DNA of 64,000 bases from an uncultured Roseburia sp. GTDB taxonomy: Bacteria; Bacillota; Clostridia; Lachnospirales; Lachnospiraceae. Positions within the stretch are counted from its first letter, which is position 1. Each line of letters starts with the position of its first letter. This document shows, piece by piece, positions 54,732-64,000 of the stretch. The notes under the pieces were generated by a model that searched no databases, was not told the origin of the DNA, and worked only from the letters and a program-made list of their open reading frames with translations. A program made the translations under genes and the position numbers. The DNA lies in contig UQNW01000011.1 in NCBI GenBank assembly GCA_900542495.1, positions 1-64,000 of the forward strand, given 5' to 3'.

Positions 54732-55946
54732 TTATAACTTCTTAATACGCTCCAGCGCAGCCAGTGTATTCTCGTAACTTCCGAATGCGGTCAGTCTGAA
54801 ATATCCCTCACCACTTGGTCCGAATCCGGAACCTGGTGTACCAACAACATTTGCATTCTCTAATAAATAATCAAAGAACTCCCAGGATGTCATCTCACCC
54901 GGTGTTTTCAGCCAGATATATGGTGCATTGACGCCACCAAATACCGTGTAACCTGCATCTTTTAATCCCTGCTTGATCGTTTTTGCATTATTCATATAAT
55001 AAGCAACCTGCTCTTTTAACTGCGCTTTGCCAGCTTCTGAGTAAACAGCTTCTCCTGCGCGCTGCTGAATATATGGAGCGCCATTGAACTTGGTTCCGTG
55101 GCGTCTTGCCCACATTGCATTCAGAGAAACATCCCCGCATTTTAATTCTTTTGGAACGACCGTATAGCCTAAACGTACTCCGGTAAATCCGGCATTCTTG
55201 GAAAAGCTCTTTAATTCAATGGCACAAGTTTTTGCACCTTCGCACTCGTAAATAGTATGCGCTACATTATCTTCGGAAATATATGCCTCATATGCTGCAT
55301 CATAAATGATCACTGCGCCATTTTTATTCGCATAGTCAACCCATACCTGAAGTTCATCCTTCGTGATCGTAGTACCTGTCGGATTATTCGGCAGACACAG
55401 ATAAATGATATCCGGTGTCTCCTTTGGAAGTTCCGGCACAAAATTATTTTCCATTGTGCAAGGCATATAAATGACATTGCTCCATGTCTCTGTCTTTGCA
55501 TCATAAACGCCTGTTCTTCCAGCCATAACATTGGAATCTACATAAACCGGATAAACTGGATCGCAGACTGCAATACGGTTATCCATAGAAAAAATCTCCT
55601 GAATATTTCCAGAATCGCTCTTTGCTCCGTCGGAAACAAAAATCTCATCCGTAGAGATATCACATCCTCTTGCCTGATAATCGTTTTTTGCAATGGCACT
55701 TCTTAAAAATTCATATCCAAGATCCGGTGCGTACCCATGAAAAGTAGCTGCATTTCCCATTTCATCTACTGCTTTGTGCATTGCATCAATGATAGCCGGT
55801 GCGATTGGCTGTGTCACATCACCGATACCAAGACGGATAATATTCTTGTCTGGATTTGCCTGACTGAATGCACTTACTTTTTTTGCGATTGTACTGAACA
55901 GATAGCTTCCCGGAAGCTTCTGATAATTGTGATTTACTTTAAACAT
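54732..55946 (-). CDS. dapL: LL-diaminopimelate aminotransferase
   Basis: This 404-residue class I/II PLP aminotransferase makes LL-DAP directly from tetrahydrodipicolinate, for lysine and cell wall. Family markers are FKVNHNYQKLPGSYLFS, GIGDVTQP (about 42-49) and EIFVSDGAKSDSGNIQEIF. The CLPNNPTGT segment (about 184) and the PLP lysine in ELKSFSKNAGFTGVRLGY (about 247-264) are also present. The start lies after GGAGGAAGAGGT. A CGCTGT/ACAGCG hairpin sits just upstream of that site (55968-55991). Confidence 0.95.
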   Translation of the reverse strand: MFKVNHNYQKLPGSYLFSTIAKKVSAFSQANPDKNIIRLGIGDVTQPIAPAIIDAMHKAVDEMGNAATFHGYAPDLGYEFLRSAIAKNDYQARGCDISTDEIFVSDGAKSDSGNIQEIFSMDNRIAVCDPVYPVYVDSNVMAGRTGVYDAKTETWSNVIYMPCTMENNFVPELPKETPDIIYLCLPNNPTGTTITKDELQVWVDYANKNGAVIIYDAAYEAYISEDNVAHTIYECEGAKTCAIELKSFSKNAGFTGVRLGYTVVPKELKCGDVSLNAMWARRHGTKFNGAPYIQQRAGEAVYSEAGKAQLKEQVAYYMNNAKTIKQGLKDAGYTVFGGVNAPYIWLKTPGEMTSWEFFDYLLENANVVGTPGSGFGPSGEGYFRLTAFGSYENTLAALERIKKL

Positions 55947-55967
55947 ACCTCTTCCTCCATCATAATC

Positions 55968-55991
55968 GCTGTTTTTTTCTTTTTACAGCGT
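55968..55991 (-). promoter_or_regulatory. Small hairpin before the dapL ribosome site
   Basis: CGCTGT and ACAGCG flank a TTTTTTTCTTTTT run (+ strand). On the transcript it becomes a purine-loop hairpin directly upstream of ATGGAGGAAGAGG. It could affect translation; weak support. The rest of this 253 bp gap holds only the terminator at 56140. Confidence 0.35.
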
Positions 55992-56139
55992 AACAATTTT
56001 CCTTTAAACTTTGCTTTAGTATAGCATTGATGTATTACCGTTGCAAGCATTTTTGTTTACCAGGAATCAATTTTTCTCAAAAAACGACTTTTTTGCAGTG
56101 AAAACGACTTGCCTATTTCCAGATATCGTTTTTCGGGTC

Positions 56140-56180
56140 AAAAATCCCCCGACCAAGAATTCGTCTTATGTCAGGGGATC
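56140..56180 (-). terminator. Terminator of the hisA-glnA-ANTAR operon
   Basis: Minus strand: GATCCCCTGAC pairs with GTCGGGGGAT and is followed by TTTTTGAC, 20 bp after the ANTAR gene stop. Confidence 0.75.
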
Positions 56181-56199
56181 TTATTCTTTGAAAAAAAAG

Positions 56200-56748
56200 T
56201 TATGCGAGCAGCAAACTTAAAATCATCTGGGCTGTTTCTGTCAACTCTGTTCCATTATCCATACTTCGCTTTTGCATATAACGGTGCGCTTCCTCTTCTG
56301 TCATATTGTTACGCTCCATCAAAAGTGCTTTCGCTTCTGTAATCAGTGCCTGTTCTTCTTTCGTGCGCTGTTTTGGTTTTTCCTTCTGCTTTTTCCGGCG
56401 TCTTGTAATGGTATAATCCATCATTTCAACCGTCTGGAGCAGTTCGTGAACCTTAAGCGGTGTCGACAGACAGACAATGTTTTCCAGATCACGCTCGCCA
56501 CAGTTCGCGGGTGATGCTACAAGCAGCATTTCAAATTGAGCCGGCAGATAATCATGCAATTCTGTATACATCATATCCACAAACCGGTAGCCGCAAATGA
56601 CTATGCCTCCGCCAAGTTCATTGGCACTCTGCAATGCCTGAGATCCGGTAGAACAGACTGCATCCACATGAAATCCATTCTGCAGCAATATCTTTTTCAG
56701 GCTTTGGGCAGTTTCCGGTTTGGGAAATGCAACAATAATATTGGTCAA
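56200..56748 (-). CDS. ANTAR-domain RNA-binding regulator
   Basis: In this 182-residue protein the N-terminal ~120 residues are receiver-like (IIVAFPKPETAQSLKKIL) without a clear phospho-acceptor Asp. A basic linker (RRRKKQKEKPKQR) leads to a C-terminal ANTAR domain (about 132-181; ITEAKALLMERNNMTEEEAHRYMQKRSMD). ANTAR proteins bind paired RNA hairpins and block termination in nitrogen-related leaders. It lies 19 bp after glnA and is probably in its operon. Its RNA target could be that operon's own leader. Confidence 0.85.
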   Translation of the reverse strand: MTNIIVAFPKPETAQSLKKILLQNGFHVDAVCSTGSQALQSANELGGGIVICGYRFVDMMYTELHDYLPAQFEMLLVASPANCGERDLENIVCLSTPLKVHELLQTVEMMDYTITRRRKKQKEKPKQRTKEEQALITEAKALLMERNNMTEEEAHRYMQKRSMDNGTELTETAQMILSLLLA

Positions 56749-56767
56749 AATCTAATCCTGCTTTTGC

Positions 56768-58099
56768 TTATATTTTATAAAGATATTTCTCAATTTCCCA
56801 CTCGGTTACCTGTGCACGGTAATCAGCCCATTCTGCTTTCTTTGCTTCTATGTATTTTTCAGTAATATGCTCGCCTAAAACATTCTTGATATAGTCATCT
56901 TTTTCAAGTTCTTCCACTGCCTCCTCAAGATCTCCCGGAAGTGACTCAATGCCAAGTTTTGCCTTCTGTGACAGACGCATCTCAAAGACGTTTTCTGTCA
57001 CTGCATCCGGCGGTGTGATCTGATTCCGGATACCGTCTAATCCTGCCTCCAAACAGGTTGCAAGGACAAGATACGGATTTGCCGCAGGGTCCGGACAGCG
57101 AAGCTCCACTCTAGTGCCAGCCCCTCTGGATGCCGGAATCCGGATCAGCGGACTACGGTTCGTTGCTGACCATGCAATATAAATCGGTGCTTCATATCCT
57201 GGAACGAGACGCTTATAGGAATTCACCAGTGGATTTGTAATAACCGTCATGCCCTTCATATGCTTTATAATTCCACCGATAAACCAGAACGCTTCTTTGC
57301 TGAGTCCCCTCTCTCCGTCCGGATCTGCAAAAATATTTTTTCCATCCTTCGCCAAAGACATATTGACATGCATGCCGGAGCCGTTGACACCATACTTTGG
57401 TTTTGGCATAAAACTTGCAAACATTCCATGCCTCTTTGCGATCGTCTTTACCGCAAGTTTAAATGTCATAATGTTATCTGCTGTTTTCAATGCCTCATCA
57501 TAACGGAAATCGATTTCATGCTGTGCCGGTGCGACTTCGTGGTGGGATGCTTCGATCTCAAATCCCATATCTTCTAATGTAAGCACCATGTCACGTCTTG
57601 CATTTTCTCCTAAATCTACCGGTCCGAGATCAAAATATCCGGCTCTTTCATTACTATAGGTTGTTGGCTGTCCGTCATCATCCTGATTAAAAAGGAAAAA
57701 TTCACACTCCGGTCCGACATCAAACTGATACCCCATCTGTTCCGCATCTGCGATTGCTCTCTTTAAAATATATCGTGGATCACCGGAAAATGGTTTCTTG
57801 TCAGCCGTGTAAATATCACAGATAATTCTGGCTACTTTTCCCTGCTGTGGTCTCCACGGGAAAATACAGAACGTATCAAGATCCGGATACAGATACATGT
57901 CTGATTCCTCAATTCTTACAAATCCCTCGATAGAAGATCCGTCAAACATACATTCATTATTCAATGCCTTCTCTAACTGGCTGGATGTGATTGCCACATT
58001 TTTCAGTGTGCCGAACATATCCGTAAACTGCAGACGGATAAATTCTACATCCTCATCTTCCACCATCTGGATAATATCCTGTTTTGTGTACTTGTTCAT
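56768..58099 (-). CDS. glnA: Glutamine synthetase, type I
   Basis: This 443-residue enzyme forms glutamine from glutamate, ammonia and ATP. It carries [31 protein letters not shown] (about 57-74), the metal and ATP sites [15 protein letters not shown] (about 198-212), NRSPLIRIP (about 316-324) and GLDGI. The length and the absence of the adenylylation-site region fit the shorter GSI-alpha type, so feedback or GlnR control rather than AMP transfer is expected. The start at 58099 follows GGAGG. Confidence 0.95.
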   Translation of the reverse strand: MNKYTKQDIIQMVEDEDVEFIRLQFTDMFGTLKNVAITSSQLEKALNNECMFDGSSIEGFVRIEESDMYLYPDLDTFCIFPWRPQQGKVARIICDIYTADKKPFSGDPRYILKRAIADAEQMGYQFDVGPECEFFLFNQDDDGQPTTYSNERAGYFDLGPVDLGENARRDMVLTLEDMGFEIEASHHEVAPAQHEIDFRYDEALKTADNIMTFKLAVKTIAKRHGMFASFMPKPKYGVNGSGMHVNMSLAKDGKNIFADPDGERGLSKEAFWFIGGIIKHMKGMTVITNPLVNSYKRLVPGYEAPIYIAWSATNRSPLIRIPASRGAGTRVELRCPDPAANPYLVLATCLEAGLDGIRNQITPPDAVTENVFEMRLSQKAKLGIESLPGDLEEAVEELEKDDYIKNVLGEHITEKYIEAKKAEWADYRAQVTEWEIEKYLYKI

Positions 58100-58121
58100 A
58101 AAACCAATCCTCCATATTTCC

Positions 58122-58907
58122 TTATTTTCTCTCATCCCGGCAAAACGCTTTTACTTTTTCATAGGACATTGTCCCGCCGAAAAGATCCAATGCACTTCCT
58201 ATCGTGACATTCAATCTGTTTTTTCCAAGTTTTTTTAATTTTTCAAGATCCTCGAAGTTTCCGACACCTCCGGCATAAGTAATTGGGATTTTTCCCCAGT
58301 TTCCTAATAATTCCGCCAGTTTTTCCTCGATTCCACATGCTTTTCCTTCCACGTCCACCGCATGCACTAAAAATTCATCACAATAACCGGAAAGTTCCTC
58401 TAACAGTGCTTCTGAGATCACCTGCTTTGTAAACTTCTGCCAGCGGTCCGTCACGATATAATAATCGCCATCCTTCTTCCTGCAGCTTAAATCTAACACC
58501 AGATGTTCTTTTCCCACTGCATCGCGCAGTCTTTTGAGCCGTTCCATCTGAATCTGACCATCATAAAAAACATAAGATGTCACGATCACATGGCTTGCAC
58601 CTGCCGCAAGAAACTCTGCTGCATTCTCTGCGGTAATGCCTCCGCCAACCTGCAGCCCTTTTGGATATTCCTGCAGTGCCATAAGCGCCTGTTTTCTGGT
58701 TGCCTCATAGTATTCGCTGTCTTTTGCATTCAGCAGAATAATGTGTCCGCCGCGAAAGCCCTCTTTTTTATAAAGTTCTGCATAAAAAGCTGCATCCTGC
58801 TCTGAAACAAAATTCTCATCTGCCTTATTTCCGGCATCCTTTAAACTTCCACCGACGATCTGCTTTACTTTTCCATTATGAATATCAATGCATGGTCGAA
58901 ATTCCAT
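58122..58907 (-). CDS. hisA: HisA-type isomerase, eukaryotic form
   Basis: This 261-residue TIM-barrel isomerase opens the ring of ProFAR (histidine step 4). The sequence follows yeast HIS6 rather than usual bacterial His[18 protein letters not shown] at the start, LQVGGGI (about 89), [28 protein letters not shown] (about 134-153), [11 protein letters not shown] and a C-terminal GSALDLFGG. The catalytic acids lie in CIDIH and the HAVDVEG segment. No other his genes are nearby. It precedes glnA by 22 bp. Confidence 0.88.
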   Translation of the reverse strand: MEFRPCIDIHNGKVKQIVGGSLKDAGNKADENFVSEQDAAFYAELYKKEGFRGGHIILLNAKDSEYYEATRKQALMALQEYPKGLQVGGGITAENAAEFLAAGASHVIVTSYVFYDGQIQMERLKRLRDAVGKEHLVLDLSCRKKDGDYYIVTDRWQKFTKQVISEALLEELSGYCDEFLVHAVDVEGKACGIEEKLAELLGNWGKIPITYAGGVGNFEDLEKLKKLGKNRLNVTIGSALDLFGGTMSYEKVKAFCRDERK

Positions 58908-58977
58908 TTTTTCTCTCCAATTTTTACCTTATATTATAAGGATATCTTTTTCTTCTGCCTGATATATTTTCTGCATA

Positions 58978-59017
58978 CAATTTATAGGAATATTGCATTG
59001 CAGCTTCCTATAAATTG
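58978..59017 (-). promoter_or_regulatory. 13 bp perfect inverted repeat in hisA leader
   Basis: CAATTTATAGGAA (58978-58990) and TTCCTATAAATTG (59005-59017) pair perfectly around 14 bases. They lie between the leader terminator and hisA. The half-site TATAGGAA recurs in the palindrome at 59099-59113. It could be an RNA hairpin or a protein operator. Confidence 0.6.
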
Positions 59018-59060
59018 AAAAAAGGCAACGTGACCCCTTTGTAGCCCCGTTGCCTTTTTC
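59018..59060 (-). terminator. Intrinsic terminator at the predicted 5' end of hisA mRNA
   Basis: GGCAACG pairs with CGTTGCC, extended by A and T runs, followed on the minus strand by TTTTTT. It begins at the predicted transcription start of the 59061-59089 promoter. It could attenuate hisA-glnA-ANTAR or end a tiny RNA. The T-runs on both sides make it bidirectional in principle. Confidence 0.6.
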
Positions 59061-59089
59061 ATCATATCACACCAAAAATCATTTGTGAA
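59061..59089 (-). promoter_or_regulatory. Promoter of hisA-glnA-ANTAR with flanking palindrome
   Basis: Minus strand: -35 TTCACA (59084-59089), 17 bp, extended -10 TGATATGAT (TATGAT at 59061-59066). A perfect palindrome ATAGGAA-C-TTCCTAT lies at 59099-59113, 10 bp upstream of the -35. Confidence 0.6.
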
Positions 59090-59185
59090 TACTTTTATAT
59101 AGGAACTTCCTATTAGCTTTTGTTTTCCGTTTTATTAGTTCTTCTAATGTATTTATATATTTTATAAATCTATACTTATATATTA

Positions 59186-59214
59186 TTGACATTATGTATT
59201 TTTTTTGCTATGAT
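59186..59214 (+). promoter_or_regulatory. Promoter of guaB
   Basis: TTGACA (59186-59191), 17 bp, TATGAT (59209-59214), 72 bp before the guaB start. Divergent from the hisA promoter. Confidence 0.75.
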
Positions 59215-59283
59215 ACAGAACAATTACCTTAATATATAATTATATTGAAATAACACATCATGATGAAGAAAGAGAGGATCTAA

Positions 59284-60741
<1,458 letters not shown>

Positions 60742-60781
60742 TATCAAAAAAATAATTGTTTAATAGATGAGGTGAACATAT

Positions 60782-62050
60782 TTGGACTCGGGTTCCATAT
60801 TTCAAATTATTATTTTAATCATTCTGCTTTTACTTTCCGCATTTTTCTCTTCTGCAGAGACTGCACTTACAACCGTTAACCGGATTCGTATGCGTTCTCT
60901 TGCAGAAGACGGGAATCCCCGTGCGGCTCGTGTACTTAAAGTTACGGACGATTCCGGAAAAATGTTAAGTGCAATTTTAATAGGAAACAATATTGTCAAT
61001 CTTTCTGCATCTTCCATTGCAACTTCTCTTGCTCTGGCTATCTGGGGAAGTGTTGGTGCCGGAATCGCAACCGGTATCCTGACACTGTTAATTTTAATTT
61101 TTGGAGAGATTTCTCCAAAAACAATTGCAGCCATTAATGCAGAAAAATTATCACTTGCTTATTGCAACGTGATCTACTGGCTGATGAAGATTCTGACTCC
61201 GGTTATTTTTATTTTAAACAAACTCTCCATCGCCTTTTTATTCCTTCTCCGCATCGATCCGAATGCAAAGGATAACGCCATGACGGAAGAAGAATTGCGA
61301 ACCATTGTTGATGTCGGAAAAGAAACCGGTGTCATTGAATCCGAAGAACACGAGATGATCAATAACGTGTTTGATTTTGGTGATGCACAGGCAAAAGAAG
61401 TCATGGTTCCACGAATCGATATGACGTTTGCAAATATTGACTGCACTTATGATGAATTGATTGAAATTTTTAAAGAGGACAAATTTACACGTCTTCCGGT
61501 TTACAAAGATACCACGGATAATGTGGTCGGCATCATTAATATGAAAGATCTGTTACTTTACAAAGACAAGGAACATTTCTCCATTCAGGACATTATGCGT
61601 GAACCATATTTTACATATGAGCATAAGAATACTGCCGAACTTTTTATGGAAATGCGTAAATCTTCCATTTCTCTTGCAATTGTTCTCGATGAATATGGAG
61701 CAACAGCCGGTCTCATCACATTAGAAGATCTCCTAGAAGAGATTGTCGGAGAGATTCGTGATGAATACGATACCGACGAGGAAGACCCGATCATACAGTT
61801 GAGTGAACGTGAATATCTCGTTCTCGGTTCTACAAACTTAGAGGATCTCTGTGAGAAATTAGATCTTGATTTCCAATCAGATGATTACGACACCATTGGC
61901 GGTTATCTGATTGGTCTGTTAGATCACCTTCCAGAGAAAAATGAAATCATCATCACAGATGATGACGTTCTGCTCCGTGTAGAACAAATGGATAAAAACC
62001 GCATCGAAAAAATATATATCAAAAAACCTGCACCAAAAGAAGAGGATTAG
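60782..62050 (+). CDS. CNNM/CBS-domain transporter-like protein (HlyC/CorC type)
   Basis: This 422-residue protein has a DUF21/CNNM membrane domain (about 1-185) with SAFFSSAETALTTVNRIR and IFGEISPKTIAAINAEK. A CBS pair (about 205-330; RLPVYKDTTDNVVGIINMKDLL) and a C-terminal CorC_HlyC domain (about 345-415) follow. CNNM proteins export Mg2+ or Na+; 'hemolysin' is a legacy name. It starts with TTG at 60782 after GAGGTGAAC. Its stop overlaps the convergent gene by 4 bp. Confidence 0.88.
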   Translation: MDSGSIFQIIILIILLLLSAFFSSAETALTTVNRIRMRSLAEDGNPRAARVLKVTDDSGKMLSAILIGNNIVNLSASSIATSLALAIWGSVGAGIATGILTLLILIFGEISPKTIAAINAEKLSLAYCNVIYWLMKILTPVIFILNKLSIAFLFLLRIDPNAKDNAMTEEELRTIVDVGKETGVIESEEHEMINNVFDFGDAQAKEVMVPRIDMTFANIDCTYDELIEIFKEDKFTRLPVYKDTTDNVVGIINMKDLLLYKDKEHFSIQDIMREPYFTYEHKNTAELFMEMRKSSISLAIVLDEYGATAGLITLEDLLEEIVGEIRDEYDTDEEDPIIQLSEREYLVLGSTNLEDLCEKLDLDFQSDDYDTIGGYLIGLLDHLPEKNEIIITDDDVLLRVEQMDKNRIEKIYIKKPAPKEED

Positions 62051-62637
62051 TCCTCTTCTTTTTTTACAAGCTCTGCACCACTGAATGCATAGCGGATCTT
62101 ATCCACATCAAACATCTTCGTCCACGGATACCGTTCTTCATCCGGCAGTTCCAAAAAACTGTAAAAACCATGATTTTTCAGATTCTGTGCCCATTCCTCC
62201 TGCTCTCCTTCTGGAAATAACAGAAAATATGCCATATCACCAAGCTTTGAATTTTCGTTTACCGCAGTCTCCATCTGTGTCTGAATGATTCTGCTCTCTT
62301 CCACTGATAAATGACTGCCTTTTTCATTTACCAGTTTTCGTAAGAGAATTAATTCTTTCAGATTTTCTTTTTCAGTCATTCCTGTGAGATCAAGCACATA
62401 GGAAGTCTGTTCAAAAAAGCGATTTTGTACTTTTTCCTCATCGATTTTCAGACTTCCATCCTCATACTCCTCCTCTAACTGATCTGTCAATGCATCTTCC
62501 GCTGCGCGGTCAAAGATACGATTATACTCTTCCATCGTATATTGTGCTTCGATTGCATAGCGATAACGCAGATCTGTATACAAAATCATGCCGCAGAAAC
62601 ATACCGAAAACAAGATGCACCAGTTAGAAATCTTCAT
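62047..62637 (-). CDS. Tad-cluster-associated protein of unknown function
   Basis: This 196-residue protein has one N-terminal hydrophobic segment (about 5-22) and a largely helical, charged body. The start (62637, with GGAGGG upstream) overlaps the end of the preceding gene. It is the last gene of a leftward set that looks like an incomplete Tad-type pilus or secretion cluster. I do not recognise the family. Convergent with the CNNM gene, 4 bp overlap. Confidence 0.65.
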   Translation of the reverse strand: MKISNWCILFSVCFCGMILYTDLRYRYAIEAQYTMEEYNRIFDRAAEDALTDQLEEEYEDGSLKIDEEKVQNRFFEQTSYVLDLTGMTEKENLKELILLRKLVNEKGSHLSVEESRIIQTQMETAVNENSKLGDMAYFLLFPEGEQEEWAQNLKNHGFYSFLELPDEERYPWTKMFDVDKIRYAFSGAELVKKEED

Positions 62638-63094
62638 ATCGCACTGTCCCTCCATATAAAACATTCACGGTATTGTCATGAATACCTGGGAAATGAAACA
62701 GCCCCTTTTTCTTCACGATTGCCACTTTCAGATAATCCCCGCGCTCAAATTCATACACCTGATTTTCCTCTAATTCTGATAACATATCTTCTTCATCATA
62801 AAACGTACTCTCATAGGAATACTTTCCCTGATCCAATACAATCTCTTTTTGTTCCCGGTACATATGCACTTCATAGAGTCCTGTCGCAGCCGAGATTTCT
62901 TTGTAAAACTGCCGGTACATTTCCATTGTGAGAAAACCTGTATTGCAGATACTGTCTACGAATTCTGTATTGATTGTCAGAAGATACATCTGCTCTGCTG
63001 ATTTTGCCCGCTCACTCATATACAAAAGCGGCATTCCTGTAAACACTGCCACCGCAAATAAAATAGCGGTCACTCTTCCAAATATTTCATCCAT
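62624..63094 (-). CDS. Tad-cluster-associated exported protein of unknown function
   Basis: This 156-residue protein has an N-terminal membrane segment (about 8-26), then a soluble domain with a beta-rich end (YLKVAIVKKKGLFHFPG). It overlaps both the gene before (about 25 bp) and the gene after (14 bp), marking a tight operon. It may be a pseudopilin-like or minor component; not recognised. Confidence 0.65.
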   Translation of the reverse strand: MDEIFGRVTAILFAVAVFTGMPLLYMSERAKSAEQMYLLTINTEFVDSICNTGFLTMEMYRQFYKEISAATGLYEVHMYREQKEIVLDQGKYSYESTFYDEEDMLSELEENQVYEFERGDYLKVAIVKKKGLFHFPGIHDNTVNVLYGGTVRYEDF

Positions 63095-63279
63095 TCAGAC
63101 ACATCATCCTCCCTTTGTGAAACGTTCTCCACTGTGACAGTTCTCTGCTCCAGCATCCGTTTCTCTGCTGTCTCCTCCAGCGCAAGACTGCTGCTTACAG
63201 CCTGCGCGGCAAGCTGCATTGCTATAAGGAACATTACAAGTGAAGCTCCCATTAACAATCCCTGTAACCCTTCTTCCAT
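63070..63279 (-). CDS. Small single-span membrane protein
   Basis: This 69-residue protein has a hydrophobic segment (about 8-32) followed by a charged tail. In size and layout it resembles short pilin-like or accessory proteins of Tad clusters, but no cleavage motif is clear. The next gene starts inside its last codons. Confidence 0.6.
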   Translation of the reverse strand: MEEGLQGLLMGASLVMFLIAMQLAAQAVSSSLALEETAEKRMLEQRTVTVENVSQREDDVSEWMKYLEE

Positions 63280-63311
63280 CTCTTATATGCCCCTCTTTTC
63301 ATCACAAACGC

Positions 63312-63761
63312 TTATACCTGCACAAAAACAATCCCTATAATCGTTCCATTGACATCTTTTACGATACTTCCCTGAAAACGTGCCGTTGGATTAATATACT
63401 TGTCGCTTGCCACATCCTGTGCATTTTTATAGCTGTTATCTAATTCTTTTCCTAATTCGCCTTTTTCGGCGTCAAAATTATAATTGTAGTATGTTTTATT
63501 TTTATTCGTCTGCACTAAAATTCCCATTGTCTCATCACTGAATTTTCTTATGACATTCAGCACTTCACTTCCTGACACTTCCGTTCCGTCATACATTGTT
63601 TTGGAAGCATCGGTAAATTCTGCCTGAAGCTGGTTGATCTGCCCGGTTCCCTCCGATGCAGTATCCCTTGCCTCCCTTGCGATGTAAAATCCAAGACTGA
63701 TAATAATGCATGTAATAATAATACCTGCTGCCAACATTAATCCCTTTAAACTATTTTCCAT
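63312..63761 (-). CDS. Tad-cluster membrane-anchored protein
   Basis: This 149-residue protein begins MENSLKGLMLAAGIIITC, a pilin-like N-terminal helix (about 7-30). A Ser/Thr-rich soluble domain (about 40-149) ends in IVKDVNGTIIGIVFVQV. It follows the TadC-like fragment and precedes the small membrane gene. It could be a minor pilin. The start at 63761 has GGAAGG. Confidence 0.65.
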   Translation of the reverse strand: MENSLKGLMLAAGIIITCIIISLGFYIAREARDTASEGTGQINQLQAEFTDASKTMYDGTEVSGSEVLNVIRKFSDETMGILVQTNKNKTYYNYNFDAEKGELGKELDNSYKNAQDVASDKYINPTARFQGSIVKDVNGTIIGIVFVQV

Positions 63762-63829
63762 AAAATATACCTTCCTTTTCTTCTGATTTTCGGACTGCGT
63801 TCCATTCAATCCCAACGCCAAAATCCATA

Positions 63830-64000
63830 CTAAAAAAATCCTGTCATTCCCTGACTGTATGCGTGAAGCTCACTTAAGCCCTCTGCCACAAACGGGATAA
63901 CCAGCTTTAAAATAATCAACAGAAACAACGGCAGATATGCCACCATTTTTGCAAGCGCAATGCATTCTCCCTGATAATTCTTTCGTTCTTCCATATTTTT
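63830..64000 (-). CDS. Partial gene: C-terminal end of a TadC-like (T2SS F) membrane protein
   Basis: This open frame runs off the window edge; its last 56 codons before TAG at 63830-63832 are visible. They contain YQGECIALAKMVAYLPLF and one long membrane helix (LLIILKLVIPFVAEGL). The style matches the C-terminus of TadC-type platform proteins. If instead the ATG at 63994 is the true start, it is a 54-residue small protein. Sequence beyond the window is needed to decide. Confidence 0.5.
   Translation of the reverse strand, partial: KNMEERKNYQGECIALAKMVAYLPLFLLIILKLVIPFVAEGLSELHAYSQGMTGFF

Overview
The window is a chromosomal segment of a low-to-mid GC, Gram-positive anaerobe. It is most likely a Lachnospiraceae member close to Roseburia or Agathobacter; this is inferred from gene content and style, without a database search. 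Supporting genes are diaminopimelate aminotransferase DapL, a modular [FeFe] hydrogenase with a GltD-like partner, MinCDE, the dgt-dnaG-rpoD-trmK block, clpC-radA, and secreted proteins built from SH3, cadherin-like, cohesin and dockerin modules. I saw no rRNA, tRNA, CRISPR array, prophage or transposase gene.

Layout. 1-2.9 kb: a truncated secreted protein, a small inverted-repeat element, and an AgrC/AgrA-type two-component pair whose promoter carries two LytTR-like direct repeats. 2.9-6.3 kb: a DUF3887-like membrane protein, O-acetylhomoserine sulfhydrylase and an aldehyde dehydrogenase. 6.3-11.5 kb: trmK, rpoD, dnaG and dgt, with a 230 bp MITE-like repeat between dgt and dnaG. 11.6-16.1 kb: radA, a small unknown gene and clpC. 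16.2-20.8 kb: a membrane-anchored cohesin protein beside a secreted SH3-glucosaminidase-dockerin protein, which look like a matched surface pair. 20.9-27.8 kb: a small membrane protein, an HAD protein, an SPKTG-anchored surface protein with a (TA)n tract inside its promoter, a Lon-like AAA ATPase without a protease domain, a double HD/HD-GYP protein, a cyclophilin and a truncated ROK protein.

28-34 kb holds minCDE and the purine genes purE-M-N-D, split by a second copy of the MITE-like repeat. 34-43.6 kb is a long leftward run: TPR lipoprotein, hflX, pyrC, pyrK, pyrD, pyrE, vanZ, a DUF6142-like gene and an unusually long M29-type aminopeptidase. A cluster of four hairpins lies upstream of it. 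43.8-47.8 kb: glycogen phosphorylase divergent from an AraC regulator, then a PAP2 phosphatase. 48-50 kb is AT-rich and carries a compact ATPase / TOPRIM-like / signal-peptidase-II-like gene set that resembles a split OLD-type defence module. 50.2-53.8 kb: the [FeFe] hydrogenase and its GltD-like flavoprotein. 54-58.9 kb: a P-loop kinase, dapL, an ANTAR regulator, glnA and a eukaryotic-type hisA. The hisA-glnA-ANTAR operon has a leader with an intrinsic-terminator hairpin at the predicted transcription start and two palindromes sharing one half-site. 59.3-62 kb: guaB and a CNNM/CBS transporter-like protein. 62-64 kb: the distal end of a Tad-like secretion/pilus gene set that runs off the window.

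The most notable points are the ATPase-TOPRIM-LspA set, the cohesin/dockerin pair, the (TA)n promoter with the layout of a phase-variable switch, the eukaryotic-type HisA in a glnA operon with an odd leader, and at least four families of short non-coding inverted repeats scattered between operons.
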